Positions 21,548 to 28,777 of a DNA stretch of 28,997 nt are shown one piece after another. The stretch is from an uncultured Campylobacter sp. (lineage in GTDB: Bacteria; Campylobacterota; Campylobacteria; Campylobacterales; Campylobacteraceae), in the NCBI RefSeq assembly GCF_938045595.1, contig NZ_CALIBB010000092.1:1-28997 (forward strand), written 5' to 3'. The stretch's first letter is position 1; the number at the start of each line of letters is the position of its first letter. A program made the translations under genes and the position numbers. The notes under the pieces were generated by a model. The model ran no database searches. It worked only from the letters and a program-made list of their open reading frames with translations, and was not told the DNA's origin.

Positions 21548-22740
21548 ATAGGCGGTTTTTGCTCATATACTGCGCGCTAAACGCGGCATTTGCTATGCTT
21601 GGGCTAGCGCTTTGCGGCGGCGGATTTTTCGGCGCGGGCTCTTTCGGCGTGCGAGCGCTTGCCTGGCTTCTTAGCTTGGAGGCTGGATTTTTGGGCGCAT
21701 TCGGCGCGGTATATTTTTCGTTTCGCGCTTATCGCAACAAGATAGAAGATGAGCTGAGAGCCGGTAAATACGATGAAATTTTACGGCAAAGCCCTAAAAA
21801 TTCCACTGGTTTTATGAACGACGAAACTTCCGCAAACGATACGAATTCCGCAAGCTGCGGCGGCGAAAACCGAGGCGGCATAGGCGGCGACGATAAAATT
21901 TCATACAGCGAAGTTTACGGCGGTGAAATTTTAAAGAGCGAAAATTTTAGCAGCCTAAATTTAGGCGCTGAAATTTTAAATGCTCAAAATTCCAAAGGCG
22001 CGGTAAATTTCACTAGCGGCGAGACCAGCACCGAAAACGATGATAGCCACGCTCTGTACGATGAGACCTCCGCCGAGCGTGCCGCAAACTCCGCTGCCGA
22101 CGAAGATACCGAAAATTTTACCGCCAAGCGCGACATAACCGCCGCTGGTGAGCGCGACGTAAATTCCACCGAGAGCAGTCGCAACGAAACCTCCGCTTGC
22201 GACGCGACCGCTTTGGGACACGCTGCCGCCGATAAATTTAATATGAAAGATTGCGCGACTTGCGGCAACTCACACGGCGGCATAAACGACGAAGCTAGCG
22301 ATAGTTCGCAAGGCGACATAGGCGAGCGTTACGACGACTTGAAAGGCGGAACGAGCAACGACCCGGGCGACGGCGTAGATCACAGCAATCATAGCGACGG
22401 CGTAGATCGCAGCAATCATAGCGATGGCACAGATAGCGGCGATCTGGACGACGGTATGAGCGATTTTGGGGGCGGGATTGGCACCGCTCGCGACGAATCA
22501 AAGGATGATTTAGAAGGCGCGGACGATTTTGAGGGCGAGCTTGAGCGGAACGCGGTTCGGAGCAATTTTGCGGGGGCGTTTTTCTCTCCGTTTAAAATTC
22601 TGTCCTACGCGGCGCTCGTGGCGACGATCTACCTGCTTGCCAAGCTGTCCTTGCTAAACCCGCTAGCGATTATCTTGGGCGTTACGATCATTCCTCTGGG
22701 CACGATGATCGCTGCCTTGGGCGGCAAAGACGCTCGCTGA
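21544..22740 (+). CDS. membrane protein with a long low-complexity central region
   Basis: A 398-residue protein I do not recognise. Two hydrophobic helices lie at the N-terminus (about 5-30 and 37-60), then a charged RAYRNKIEDELRAGKYDEIL stretch. About 255 residues follow that are rich in Ser, Asn, Asp, Glu, Gly and Ala (about 85-340). The C-terminus has a hydrophobic pair (about 351-368 and 372-392) ending GGKDAR. The two ends together resemble a compact four-helix membrane protein of about 140 residues, so the middle looks like an expansion. It contains a 15-base and a 27-base tandem repeat. The TTG start at 21544 overlaps the AtpZ-like stop; GGGATGAGCGGGA lies just upstream. It closes the kinase-cytochrome-hemL run. 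The expression level and role are unknown. Confidence 0.75.
   Translation: MNRRFLLIYCALNAAFAMLGLALCGGGFFGAGSFGVRALAWLLSLEAGFLGAFGAVYFSFRAYRNKIEDELRAGKYDEILRQSPKNSTGFMNDETSANDTNSASCGGENRGGIGGDDKISYSEVYGGEILKSENFSSLNLGAEILNAQNSKGAVNFTSGETSTENDDSHALYDETSAERAANSAADEDTENFTAKRDITAAGERDVNSTESSRNETSACDATALGHAAADKFNMKDCATCGNSHGGINDEASDSSQGDIGERYDDLKGGTSNDPGDGVDHSNHSDGVDRSNHSDGTDSGDLDDGMSDFGGGIGTARDESKDDLEGADDFEGELERNAVRSNFAGAFFSPFKILSYAALVATIYLLAKLSLLNPLAIILGVTIIPLGTMIAALGGKDAR
21925..21999 (+). repeat. degenerate 15-base tandem repeat in the 398-residue membrane protein gene
   Basis: Five 15-base units, each with an AAATTT-like core (GAAATTTTAAAGAGC, then variants beginning GAAAATTTT, CTAAATTTA, GAAATTTTA and CAAAATTCC). 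In frame they encode EILKS, ENFSS, LNLGA, EILNA and QNSKG. Confidence 0.7.
22372..22437 (+). repeat. 27-base tandem repeat in the same gene
   Basis: Two units at 22372-22398 and 22399-22425 differ at only two positions by eye, and a partial third follows at 22426-22437. They encode GVDHSNHSD, GVDRSNHSD and GTDS. Confidence 0.9.
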
Positions 22741-23093
22741 AGCTCAAACGGCGCGAGCAGGACGCTTTAAATTTTAAAATTTAGCTTGGGCGGGATTGAG
22801 CGCAGTCAGACGCAGGATAAAATCGCGACGACTCCTGCCATCGCGAGCCGTGCCACGGATACCGCGCATTTCGGTACGTACCCGGGCGGGCTAAATTTAT
22901 AAAATTTACGCCGCGCATCTTTGGACTTCTGCGTAAATTTAAACCGCTCATTGCAAGCCGTAGAAATTTTACCGGCATTTCTCGCATAATTCTAAAACTA
23001 AATTTAACCGCCGCAAATTGCAATTCAGCGCGAAATCCTTATCTATATTTAATTAAATTTTAGCTACCATTACGCAAAATTTGAGGAAAAATT
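22741..23093. other. 353-base spacer before pyrD, repeat-like
   Basis: No convincing gene. It contains the 16-base perfect palindrome TAAATTTTAAAATTTA (22767-22782) and a segment at 22901-22947 that aligns with 18123-18166 in the regulator-kinase spacer. The pyrD ATG at 23094 has GAGGAAA upstream; the promoter is probably in the AT-rich 23041-23075 stretch but I see no clean -10. Confidence 0.6.
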
Positions 23094-25148
23094 ATGAATT
23101 ATGATACCTTGAAAAAAATCTTTTTTCGATTTGATCCAGAAACCGCTCACAAGATCGCAGAATTCGGACTTCGCGCGCTCTATGCGACTCCGGGCGGGCT
23201 TGAGGTTTTGGCAAAATTCGGCGTTTATAAAGATGAAATTTTAACTCAAAATATATGGAATTTAAGCTTCGATAATCCAGTAGGTATCGCGGGCGGATTC
23301 GATAAAAACGCTACGATGATCGCGCCGCTGGCCGCTCTTGGCTTCGGGCACATAGATTTTGGCACCTTTACGCCGCGTCCTCAAAGCGGCAACAAAAAGC
23401 CGCGACTTTTTCGCCTCGTTAGCGAGCAGAGCATTCAAAACGCGATGGGCTTTAACAACGAAGGCGCCGATGTTATCGAGCATCGCGTGCAAAAAATTTA
23501 TCCTTTTGCAATCCCGATCGCCGCAAATATCGGCAAAAATAAGACCACCTCGAACGAGGATGCGCTGAGCGATTACGAGGTCTTGGCGCGTAAATTTGAC
23601 GGGCTGTGCGATTTTTTCATCATCAACGTAAGCTCGCCGAACACCCCGAATCTGCGCGCTTTGCAAGAAAACAGCTTCATAAGCGAGCTGATCGGAGCGA
23701 TGAAAAAGATCACGAACAGACCGCTCGTCTTAAAGCTGGCGCCCGATATGAGCGCGGCTCAGGCGATCGCGCTGTGCGAGTGCGCGGTGCAAAGCGGCGC
23801 AAGCGGCATCATCATAAACAACACGAGCGTCGATTATTCGCTAAGCCCCAACGCCAGGGACTTCGGCGGCCTAAGCGGCAGGCTAATCACCGAAAAATCG
23901 CGAAAGCTTTTCGCACAGGTCGCTCGCGAGCTCTTCGGCCGCACGATCCTAATCAGCTGCGGCGGCATAGACAGCGCGCAGGAGGCCTACGAGCGCATCA
24001 AATCGGGCGCGAGCCTGGTTCAAATTTTTACCGCCTTTATCTTCAAAGGCCCGTTCGTCGCAAAATTGATCAACGAGGGGCTGGCAGAGCTTTTGCGCGC
24101 AGACGGCTTTAATAGCGTCGGCGAGGCGGTCGGAGTAAATTTAAAAGATCGCGCGGGCGAAGGATACGGCATCAGAAATGATCTGGCGAAAAATCTCGGC
24201 AACGGCGCGGATTTGCGCACTTACAAAAATAAAGACGCGGAAGCTAAAGCGGATAAAATTTCGAGTGTGAGCAAAGGCGAGGAGGCGAGCGAAATTTCAA
24301 ACGCGCCCGAAAGCAGGGATGCGGACGAAAATTCTAACGACGGCAAAAGCGAAATATCGGGTGTCCAAGCAGATGAAATTTCTGCCGCTAAAACAGATGA
24401 AATTCCGAGCGCTCAAACAAACTCAATCTCTGAATCGGACGAAAATTCCGATGCTTCGGCAAATTTAAACGTCTTAGTAAGCGCAGATACCGCGACGGAT
24501 CAAAGCTCAGCCGAGCAAAGTAGCGCGGAGAACAAAATTTCCGAGGTTAAAAATACAAAACGAAGCAGCGCAAAAAGCAAAAATTTAGAGGCTAAAAGCA
24601 CAAAGCAAGACAGCGCAGATCGAAAGCAAGATAAAATTTCAAAAAGCGGCGTAAGCTCTAAGCGCGGTAAAATTTCAAAGGACGCCTTGCAGAAAGATGA
24701 CGTACAGAATGGCGCCTTGCATAAGGACGCCGTGCAGGATAATATCTCACAGAAGGACGCTACGCAAAAAGACGCCTTACAGAAGGATGCCGAAGCAAAA
24801 AATCTCTCAAAAAGCGACGCAAAGAGCGAGAATTTAGAGGCCAAAAAAGCAAAACAAAGCGGCACGGCAAGTAAAACCGCCAAAACCAAAACTGCAACTA
24901 AAGCCGCACCAAAAAACGACATAGAAAGTAAAAATTCTAAAACTAAAGCCGCGCCAAAAAGCAGCGTGGAAAGCAAAAGCTCCAAGGCTAAAAACGTAAA
25001 ACAAAGCAACGCCAAAACTAAAAAAGCTGAGGTAAAAGAGGCTAAAGAGATCAAAGAAGCTAAAGAACTTAAAGAAACCAGAGAGACGAGCGGCGCCCAA
25101 GACGCGGAGCAAAACTCAAGCAAAAGACGAAAGGTGAAAAAAGATTAA
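23094..25148 (+). CDS. pyrD: dihydroorotate dehydrogenase (quinone, class 2) with a 333-residue low-complexity tail
   Basis: Oxidises dihydroorotate to orotate with FMN and membrane quinone, step four of pyrimidine synthesis. Residues 1-40 are the class 2 membrane-associating helices (FFRFDPETAHKIAEFGLRAL). The barrel has GIAGGFDKNA (64-73), FGTFTPRPQSGNKKPRLFRL (89-108), NAMGFNNEGAD, NIGKNK, VSSPNTPNLRAL (179-190, catalytic serine probably S181), INNTSVDYS, GGLSGRL and ILISCGGIDSAQEAYERIKS. The enzyme normally ends near residue 350; here the frame continues to 684 with a Lys/Ala/Ser/Glu/Asp-rich tail (24147-25145) that becomes strongly basic and ends KRRKVKKD. The tail has two tandem repeats. 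It is continuous with the enzyme, with no internal ribosome site that I trust. The stop overlaps the next ATG by one base. Order pyrD, M16, dapA, reductase matches Cj0804-Cj0807. Confidence 0.96.
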   Translation: MNYDTLKKIFFRFDPETAHKIAEFGLRALYATPGGLEVLAKFGVYKDEILTQNIWNLSFDNPVGIAGGFDKNATMIAPLAALGFGHIDFGTFTPRPQSGNKKPRLFRLVSEQSIQNAMGFNNEGADVIEHRVQKIYPFAIPIAANIGKNKTTSNEDALSDYEVLARKFDGLCDFFIINVSSPNTPNLRALQENSFISELIGAMKKITNRPLVLKLAPDMSAAQAIALCECAVQSGASGIIINNTSVDYSLSPNARDFGGLSGRLITEKSRKLFAQVARELFGRTILISCGGIDSAQEAYERIKSGASLVQIFTAFIFKGPFVAKLINEGLAELLRADGFNSVGEAVGVNLKDRAGEGYGIRNDLAKNLGNGADLRTYKNKDAEAKADKISSVSKGEEASEISNAPESRDADENSNDGKSEISGVQADEISAAKTDEIPSAQTNSISESDENSDASANLNVLVSADTATDQSSAEQSSAENKISEVKNTKRSSAKSKNLEAKSTKQDSADRKQDKISKSGVSSKRGKISKDALQKDDVQNGALHKDAVQDNISQKDATQKDALQKDAEAKNLSKSDAKSENLEAKKAKQSGTASKTAKTKTATKAAPKNDIESKNSKTKAAPKSSVESKSSKAKNVKQSNAKTKKAEVKEAKEIKEAKELKETRETSGAQDAEQNSSKRRKVKKD
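24348..24443 (+). repeat. degenerate 24-base tandem repeat in the pyrD tail
   Basis: Four 24-base units start at 24348, 24372, 24396 and 24420. They encode SEISGVQA, DEISAAKT, DEIPSAQT and NSISESDE. The DNA core is GATGAAATTTC or a variant; period and AAATTT core match those of the valS insert. Confidence 0.75.
24684..24788 (+). repeat. seven-unit 15-base tandem repeat in the pyrD tail
   Basis: Seven 15-base units of consensus GCCTTGCAGAAGGAC start at 24684 and run to 24788 without a break in phase. The five-residue consensus is ALQKD; the fourth to seventh variants include AVQDN, ISQKD and ATQKD. Residues 531-565. Confidence 0.88.
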
Positions 25149-26401
25149 TGTTTCCGAAATTTAAGAAAATCACGCTGCAAAACGGGCTTCAAATTTATCA
25201 CATCCCGATGAATAAAGGCAGCGGCGTCATCAGCGTGGACGTGTTTTACAACGTCGGCTCGCGCGACGAGATGATGGGCAAAAGCGGCATCGCGCACATG
25301 CTGGAGCATCTAAATTTTAAATCCACGAAAAATCGCAAGGCGGGCGAGTTTGACGCGATCGTAAAGGGCTTTGGCGGCGTAAATAACGCAAGCACGGGCT
25401 TTGATTACACGCACTACTTCATCAAGTGCGCGAGCTCAAATTTAGAGGTCTGCTTGGATCTTTACGCCGACATAATGCAAAACTTAAGCCTCAAAGACAA
25501 AGAATTTCAGCCCGAGCGCAAGGTCGTGCTCGAGGAGCGGCTGTGGCGCACCGATAACGATCCGTTCGGATATCTATTTTTCAGGCTCTATAACGCCGCG
25601 TTTTTGTACCACCCGTACCACTGGACGCCGATCGGCTTTCGCAAGGATATCGAAAACTGGAGCATCAAAGATATCAAGGAATTTCACGCTAAATTTTATC
25701 AGCCGCAAAACGCCGTGCTGCTGATCACCGGCGACATCGGCGAAAAAGCGGCGTTTGATGCGGCTAAAAAACACTTCGCGCCCGTAAAAAACAAAGGCGA
25801 AATTCCGCGCCTTCACTGCACCGAGCCCGCGCAAGACGGCGAGAAGCTTAGCGTTATTTACAAAAACAGCGAGGCGCAGATCGTTGCGGTCGCCTTTAAA
25901 ATTCCGCCGTTTAACCACCCTGACGCCGCGGCGATCAAAGCGATGGATATATATCTTAGCGGCGGCAAGAGCTCGCTTTTGCAGCGCGTGCTGGTCGATG
26001 AGAAAAAGCTCGCCAATCAGATCAATATCTACGATATGAGCGCCAAGGACGAGAATTTATTTATAGTCTTTGCCGTTTGCAACCAAGGCGTAAGCGGCGA
26101 GGCGCTGAGAGATGAAATTTTAGCGCTGATCGAAAAAGCCAAAAAAGCTAAAATAAGCGACGACGATATGCTAAAGATCAAAAACACCCTAAGCAGCGAT
26201 CTTATCTACTCCCTCGACAGCGCTAGCAAGGTAGCGCAGATGTACGGCAGCTACATCGTCCGCGGCGATCTGGACGCGCTATTTAGGCTGGAGCGCGAGA
26301 TCAAAAGTCTAGATAAAAACGCGGTTAAAAAAGCGATGAAAACCTATCTAAGCCTTAAAAGCTCCACGAGCATTATCTTACGAAAGGAAAACGATGAATA
26401 A
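25148..26401 (+). CDS. M16-family zinc peptidase
   Basis: Insulinase/mitochondrial-processing-type zinc peptidase of 417 residues. The inverted zinc motif HxxEH is H50-M-L-E53-H54 in KSGIAHMLEHLNFKST, with the third ligand glutamate at E130 in ERKVVLEERLWR, the expected 76 residues on. FGGVNNASTGFDYTHYF (75-91) and the second-domain KSSLLQRVLVDEKKLANQI also match the family. No signal peptide is evident, so it is probably cytoplasmic or exported by another route. AAAGG lies within the end of pyrD, and its ATG overlaps the pyrD stop by one base; its own end overlaps dapA by eight bases. The corresponding gene in C. jejuni is Cj0805. Substrate unknown. Confidence 0.92.
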   Translation: MFPKFKKITLQNGLQIYHIPMNKGSGVISVDVFYNVGSRDEMMGKSGIAHMLEHLNFKSTKNRKAGEFDAIVKGFGGVNNASTGFDYTHYFIKCASSNLEVCLDLYADIMQNLSLKDKEFQPERKVVLEERLWRTDNDPFGYLFFRLYNAAFLYHPYHWTPIGFRKDIENWSIKDIKEFHAKFYQPQNAVLLITGDIGEKAAFDAAKKHFAPVKNKGEIPRLHCTEPAQDGEKLSVIYKNSEAQIVAVAFKIPPFNHPDAAAIKAMDIYLSGGKSSLLQRVLVDEKKLANQINIYDMSAKDENLFIVFAVCNQGVSGEALRDEILALIEKAKKAKISDDDMLKIKNTLSSDLIYSLDSASKVAQMYGSYIVRGDLDALFRLEREIKSLDKNAVKKAMKTYLSLKSSTSIILRKENDE

Positions 26402-27290
26402 AAATGTCATAATCGGCTCTATGACGGCGCTGATCACGCCTTTTAAAGAGGGCAAACTGGACGAGCAGACCTACGCCAAGCTCATCAAAAGACAGATCGC
26501 AAACGGCATAAGCGCGGTCGTGCCCGTCGGTACCACGGGCGAGAGCGCGACGCTGACGCACGACGAGCATCGCGTCTGTATCGAGATCGCCGTGGACGCG
26601 TGCAAGGGCACGGACGTTAAGGTGCTAGCGGGCGCGGGCAGCAACGCAACTCACGAAGCGATCGGGCTCGCGCAGTTTGCGCAGGCTCACGGCGCGGATG
26701 GAATTTTATCCGTAGCGCCCTACTACAACAAACCCACCCAAAAGGGACTCTATCTGCACTACAAGGCGATCGCAAGCTCGGTAGATCTGCCGGTGCTCCT
26801 ATATAACGTCCCGGGTCGCACCGGCTGCGACATAGCCGCAGATACGATCATCAAGCTTTTTAACGACTGCGAGAACATCTACGGCGTCAAAGAAGCCAGC
26901 GGCAGCATCGATAAATGCGTCGATCTACTCGCGCACGAGCCGCGCCTTAGCGTGCTTAGCGGCGAGGATGCGATCAACTATCCGATCCTAAGTAACGGCG
27001 GCAAGGGCGTGATCTCCGTCACCGCAAATTTACTGCCCGATTACACGGCAAAGCTAACGAAATTTGCGTTGCAAAATGAGTTTTTAAAAGCCAAGCAGAT
27101 CAACGACGATCTCTACGCGATCAATAAAATTTTATTCTGCGAGAGCAATCCGATCCCGATCAAAGCGGCGATGTATATCGCGGGTCTGACGCCGAGTTTA
27201 GAGTACCGCTTGCCGCTTTGCGAGCCGAGCGCGGAAAACCTCAAAAAAATAGAAAACGTAATGAAACAATACACTATCAAAGGATTTTAA
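26394..27290 (+). CDS. dapA: 4-hydroxy-tetrahydrodipicolinate synthase
   Basis: Condenses pyruvate with aspartate semialdehyde, the first committed step to diaminopimelate and lysine. The 298-residue TIM barrel has MTALITPFKEGKLDEQTY, VPVGTTGESATLTHDEH (catalytic threonines at 47-48), VAPYYNKPTQKGLYLHYKAI, the tyrosine in LLYNVPGRTG (Y137) and the Schiff-base lysine K166 in YGVKEASGS. GAAAGGAAA precedes the ATG, which lies inside the end of the peptidase gene. It supplies the pathway that ddh, at the left of the window, completes. Confidence 0.97.
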   Translation: MNKNVIIGSMTALITPFKEGKLDEQTYAKLIKRQIANGISAVVPVGTTGESATLTHDEHRVCIEIAVDACKGTDVKVLAGAGSNATHEAIGLAQFAQAHGADGILSVAPYYNKPTQKGLYLHYKAIASSVDLPVLLYNVPGRTGCDIAADTIIKLFNDCENIYGVKEASGSIDKCVDLLAHEPRLSVLSGEDAINYPILSNGGKGVISVTANLLPDYTAKLTKFALQNEFLKAKQINDDLYAINKILFCESNPIPIKAAMYIAGLTPSLEYRLPLCEPSAENLKKIENVMKQYTIKGF

Positions 27291-28070
27291 TTGACGAACG
27301 AATTTAAAGGAAAAACGCTAGTTATCAGCGGCGGCACGAGAGGCATAGGCAGGGCGATAGTTTTGGAATTCGCAGCCGCGGGAGCAAATATCGCTTTTAC
27401 GTATAATTCCAACGAGGAGCTAGCGACTTCGCAAGCAGCCGATCTTGAGAAGGCTTACGGCATCAAGGCGCGCGCTTATGCGCTCAATATCTTAGAGCCC
27501 GAGACCTACAAGGAGCTCTTTGCCAAGATCGACGAGGATTTTGCGCGAGTGGATTTTTTCATCTCAAACGCCATCATCTCGGGTCGCGCAGTCGCGGGCG
27601 GATACACTAAATTTATGAGGCTAAAGCCGCGCGGCATCAATAATATCTTTACCGCGACCGTAAATGCCTTCGTCGTGGGCGCGCAAGAAGCGGCAAAGCG
27701 CATGGAAGCGGTAGGCGGCGGCTCGATCATATCGCTTAGCTCCACGGGAAATTTAGTCTATATCGAAAACTACGCGGGTCACGGCACGGCAAAAGCCGCC
27801 GTTGAAGCGATGGCGCGCTACGCCGCGACCGAGCTCGGCGAAAAAAACATCCGCGTAAACGTCGTTAGCGGCGGACCGATCGAGACGGACGCGCTACGAG
27901 CCTTTACGAACTACGAAGAGGTGCGCGACAAGACCGCCGAGCTTAGCCCGCTAGGACGCATGGGGCAGCCGGAGGATCTGGCGGGAGCATGTTTATTTCT
28001 ATGCTCGAGCAAGGCTAGCTGGGTGACGGGGCACACCTTCATCGTCGACGGCGGAACGACCTTTAAATAA
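27291..28070 (+). CDS. short-chain reductase, FabL-like enoyl-ACP reductase
   Basis: SDR-family oxidoreductase of 259 residues. The nucleotide-binding motif is VISGGTRGIG (11-20). The active site is Y161-x6-K168 in IENYAGHGTAKAAVEAM, the spacing of enoyl-ACP reductases, not the Y-x3-K of FabG ketoreductases. SIISLSSTGNLVYIENY and RVNVVSGGPIETDALRAF closely parallel Bacillus FabL, and the C-terminus ends in TFIVDGGTTFK. The likely role is the last step of each fatty-acid elongation cycle, but another carbonyl or enoyl substrate is possible. The start is TTG, directly after the dapA stop, with AAAGGA eight bases upstream; no ATG fits. Its stop overlaps pgsA by one base. Confidence 0.85.
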   Translation: MTNEFKGKTLVISGGTRGIGRAIVLEFAAAGANIAFTYNSNEELATSQAADLEKAYGIKARAYALNILEPETYKELFAKIDEDFARVDFFISNAIISGRAVAGGYTKFMRLKPRGINNIFTATVNAFVVGAQEAAKRMEAVGGGSIISLSSTGNLVYIENYAGHGTAKAAVEAMARYAATELGEKNIRVNVVSGGPIETDALRAFTNYEEVRDKTAELSPLGRMGQPEDLAGACLFLCSSKASWVTGHTFIVDGGTTFK

Positions 28071-28624
28071 TGCTAAATTTACCCAATATTTTAGCGAGCT
28101 TTCGCGTTGCGCTGGCGCCGCTGTTTTTCTGGCTGATCTTACTAGCCGGCCATGCGAACGGCGGCATGGTGGGCTCGGTGCACGTCAGCTGGATCGATTA
28201 TTTCGCCGCGCTCGTCTTCGTTATCGCCTCCGTCACGGACTTTTTCGACGGATACATCGCGCGCTCTTGGAACCAAAAAACGAGACTTGGCGCCATCATC
28301 GATCCGCTCGCCGATAAGATGCTGACGCTTGCGGGCTTTTTGGGGCTTATGTTTATCGGGCGCGCCAGTCCGTGGGCTATCTACCTAATCCTAATCCGCG
28401 AGTTTTTCATCACGGGCCTTCGCGTGGCGATGGCGGGCGACGGCGTAGAGGTCGCCGCGTCGATGGCGGGTAAGGTAAAAACGGTCTTTCAGATGATCGC
28501 TATCGGCTGGCTAACGATGCAATGGCCCTATGCAAACGCCCTACTCTGGATCGCGGTCGCACTGACGCTATATTCGGGCTTTGAATACGTCGCGGCGTAT
28601 GCTAAGGCTACGAAAAAGAGTTAA
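28070..28624 (+). CDS. pgsA: CDP-diacylglycerol--glycerol-3-phosphate 3-phosphatidyltransferase
   Basis: Inner-membrane enzyme that makes phosphatidylglycerophosphate, the precursor of phosphatidylglycerol. The 184-residue length is usual. The CDP-alcohol phosphotransferase motif is complete: D60-G61, A64-R65, G74, D78 and D82 in DGYIARSWNQKTRL followed by GAIIDPLADK. The N-terminus NLPNILASFRVALAP is typical of PgsA, and hydrophobic helices follow. The ATG overlaps the reductase stop by one base, so fatty-acid and phospholipid genes are translationally linked. A long hairpin follows the stop. Confidence 0.95.
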   Translation: MLNLPNILASFRVALAPLFFWLILLAGHANGGMVGSVHVSWIDYFAALVFVIASVTDFFDGYIARSWNQKTRLGAIIDPLADKMLTLAGFLGLMFIGRASPWAIYLILIREFFITGLRVAMAGDGVEVAASMAGKVKTVFQMIAIGWLTMQWPYANALLWIAVALTLYSGFEYVAAYAKATKKS

Positions 28625-28625
28625 A

Positions 28626-28661
28626 ATTTGGTTTAAATTTGGCATAAAATTTAAACCAAAT
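28626..28661 (+). terminator. 15-base perfect hairpin after pgsA
   Basis: ATTTGGTTTAAATTT (28626-28640) and its exact complement (28647-28661) with a six-base loop GGCATA. No T run follows, so it is a strong stem but not a classic intrinsic terminator. It ends the pyrD-pgsA run. Confidence 0.6.
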
Positions 28662-28691
28662 GAGATATACTGAATCGCAAATTATGCGATC

Positions 28692-28716
28692 TTATCCTTG
28701 GGTGTATGTAGGATAA
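28692..28716 (+). repeat. small hairpin upstream of the right-edge gene
   Basis: TTATCCT (28692-28698) and AGGATAA (28710-28716) pair around an 11-base loop and are followed by AAAT. It lies 62 bases before the next ATG and might be part of its leader or upstream control. Confidence 0.35.
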
Positions 28717-28777
28717 AAATCTACGTGCCGCTCATTTAGATTAATAGTAATATATCAGCAAAATAAGGAAAATTGTT

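Noticed and set aside
22781..23023. 80-codon minus-strand frame sharing an LNLRR...RGVNF pattern with a frame at 18069-18254
   Set aside because: The shared pattern comes from a shared DNA repeat in two spacers; no starts or family support. Reported as a repeat instead.
24684..24788. Tandem 15-base units considered as a CRISPR-like array
   Set aside because: Units are contiguous with no spacers, lie inside a coding frame and vary by codon; it is a coding minisatellite.
24500..25123. 207-codon minus-strand frame, Leu/Ser/Phe-rich, looking like a membrane protein
   Set aside because: It is the antisense of the Lys/Ala/Ser-rich repeats in the pyrD tail; hydrophobicity follows from complementing lysine codons.
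25100..25145. KRRKVKKD end of PyrD considered as a nuclear localisation signal of a host-targeted effector
   Set aside because: Basic C-termini arise easily in Lys-rich low-complexity tails, and PyrD is a membrane-associated metabolic enzyme. No secretion signal supports it.
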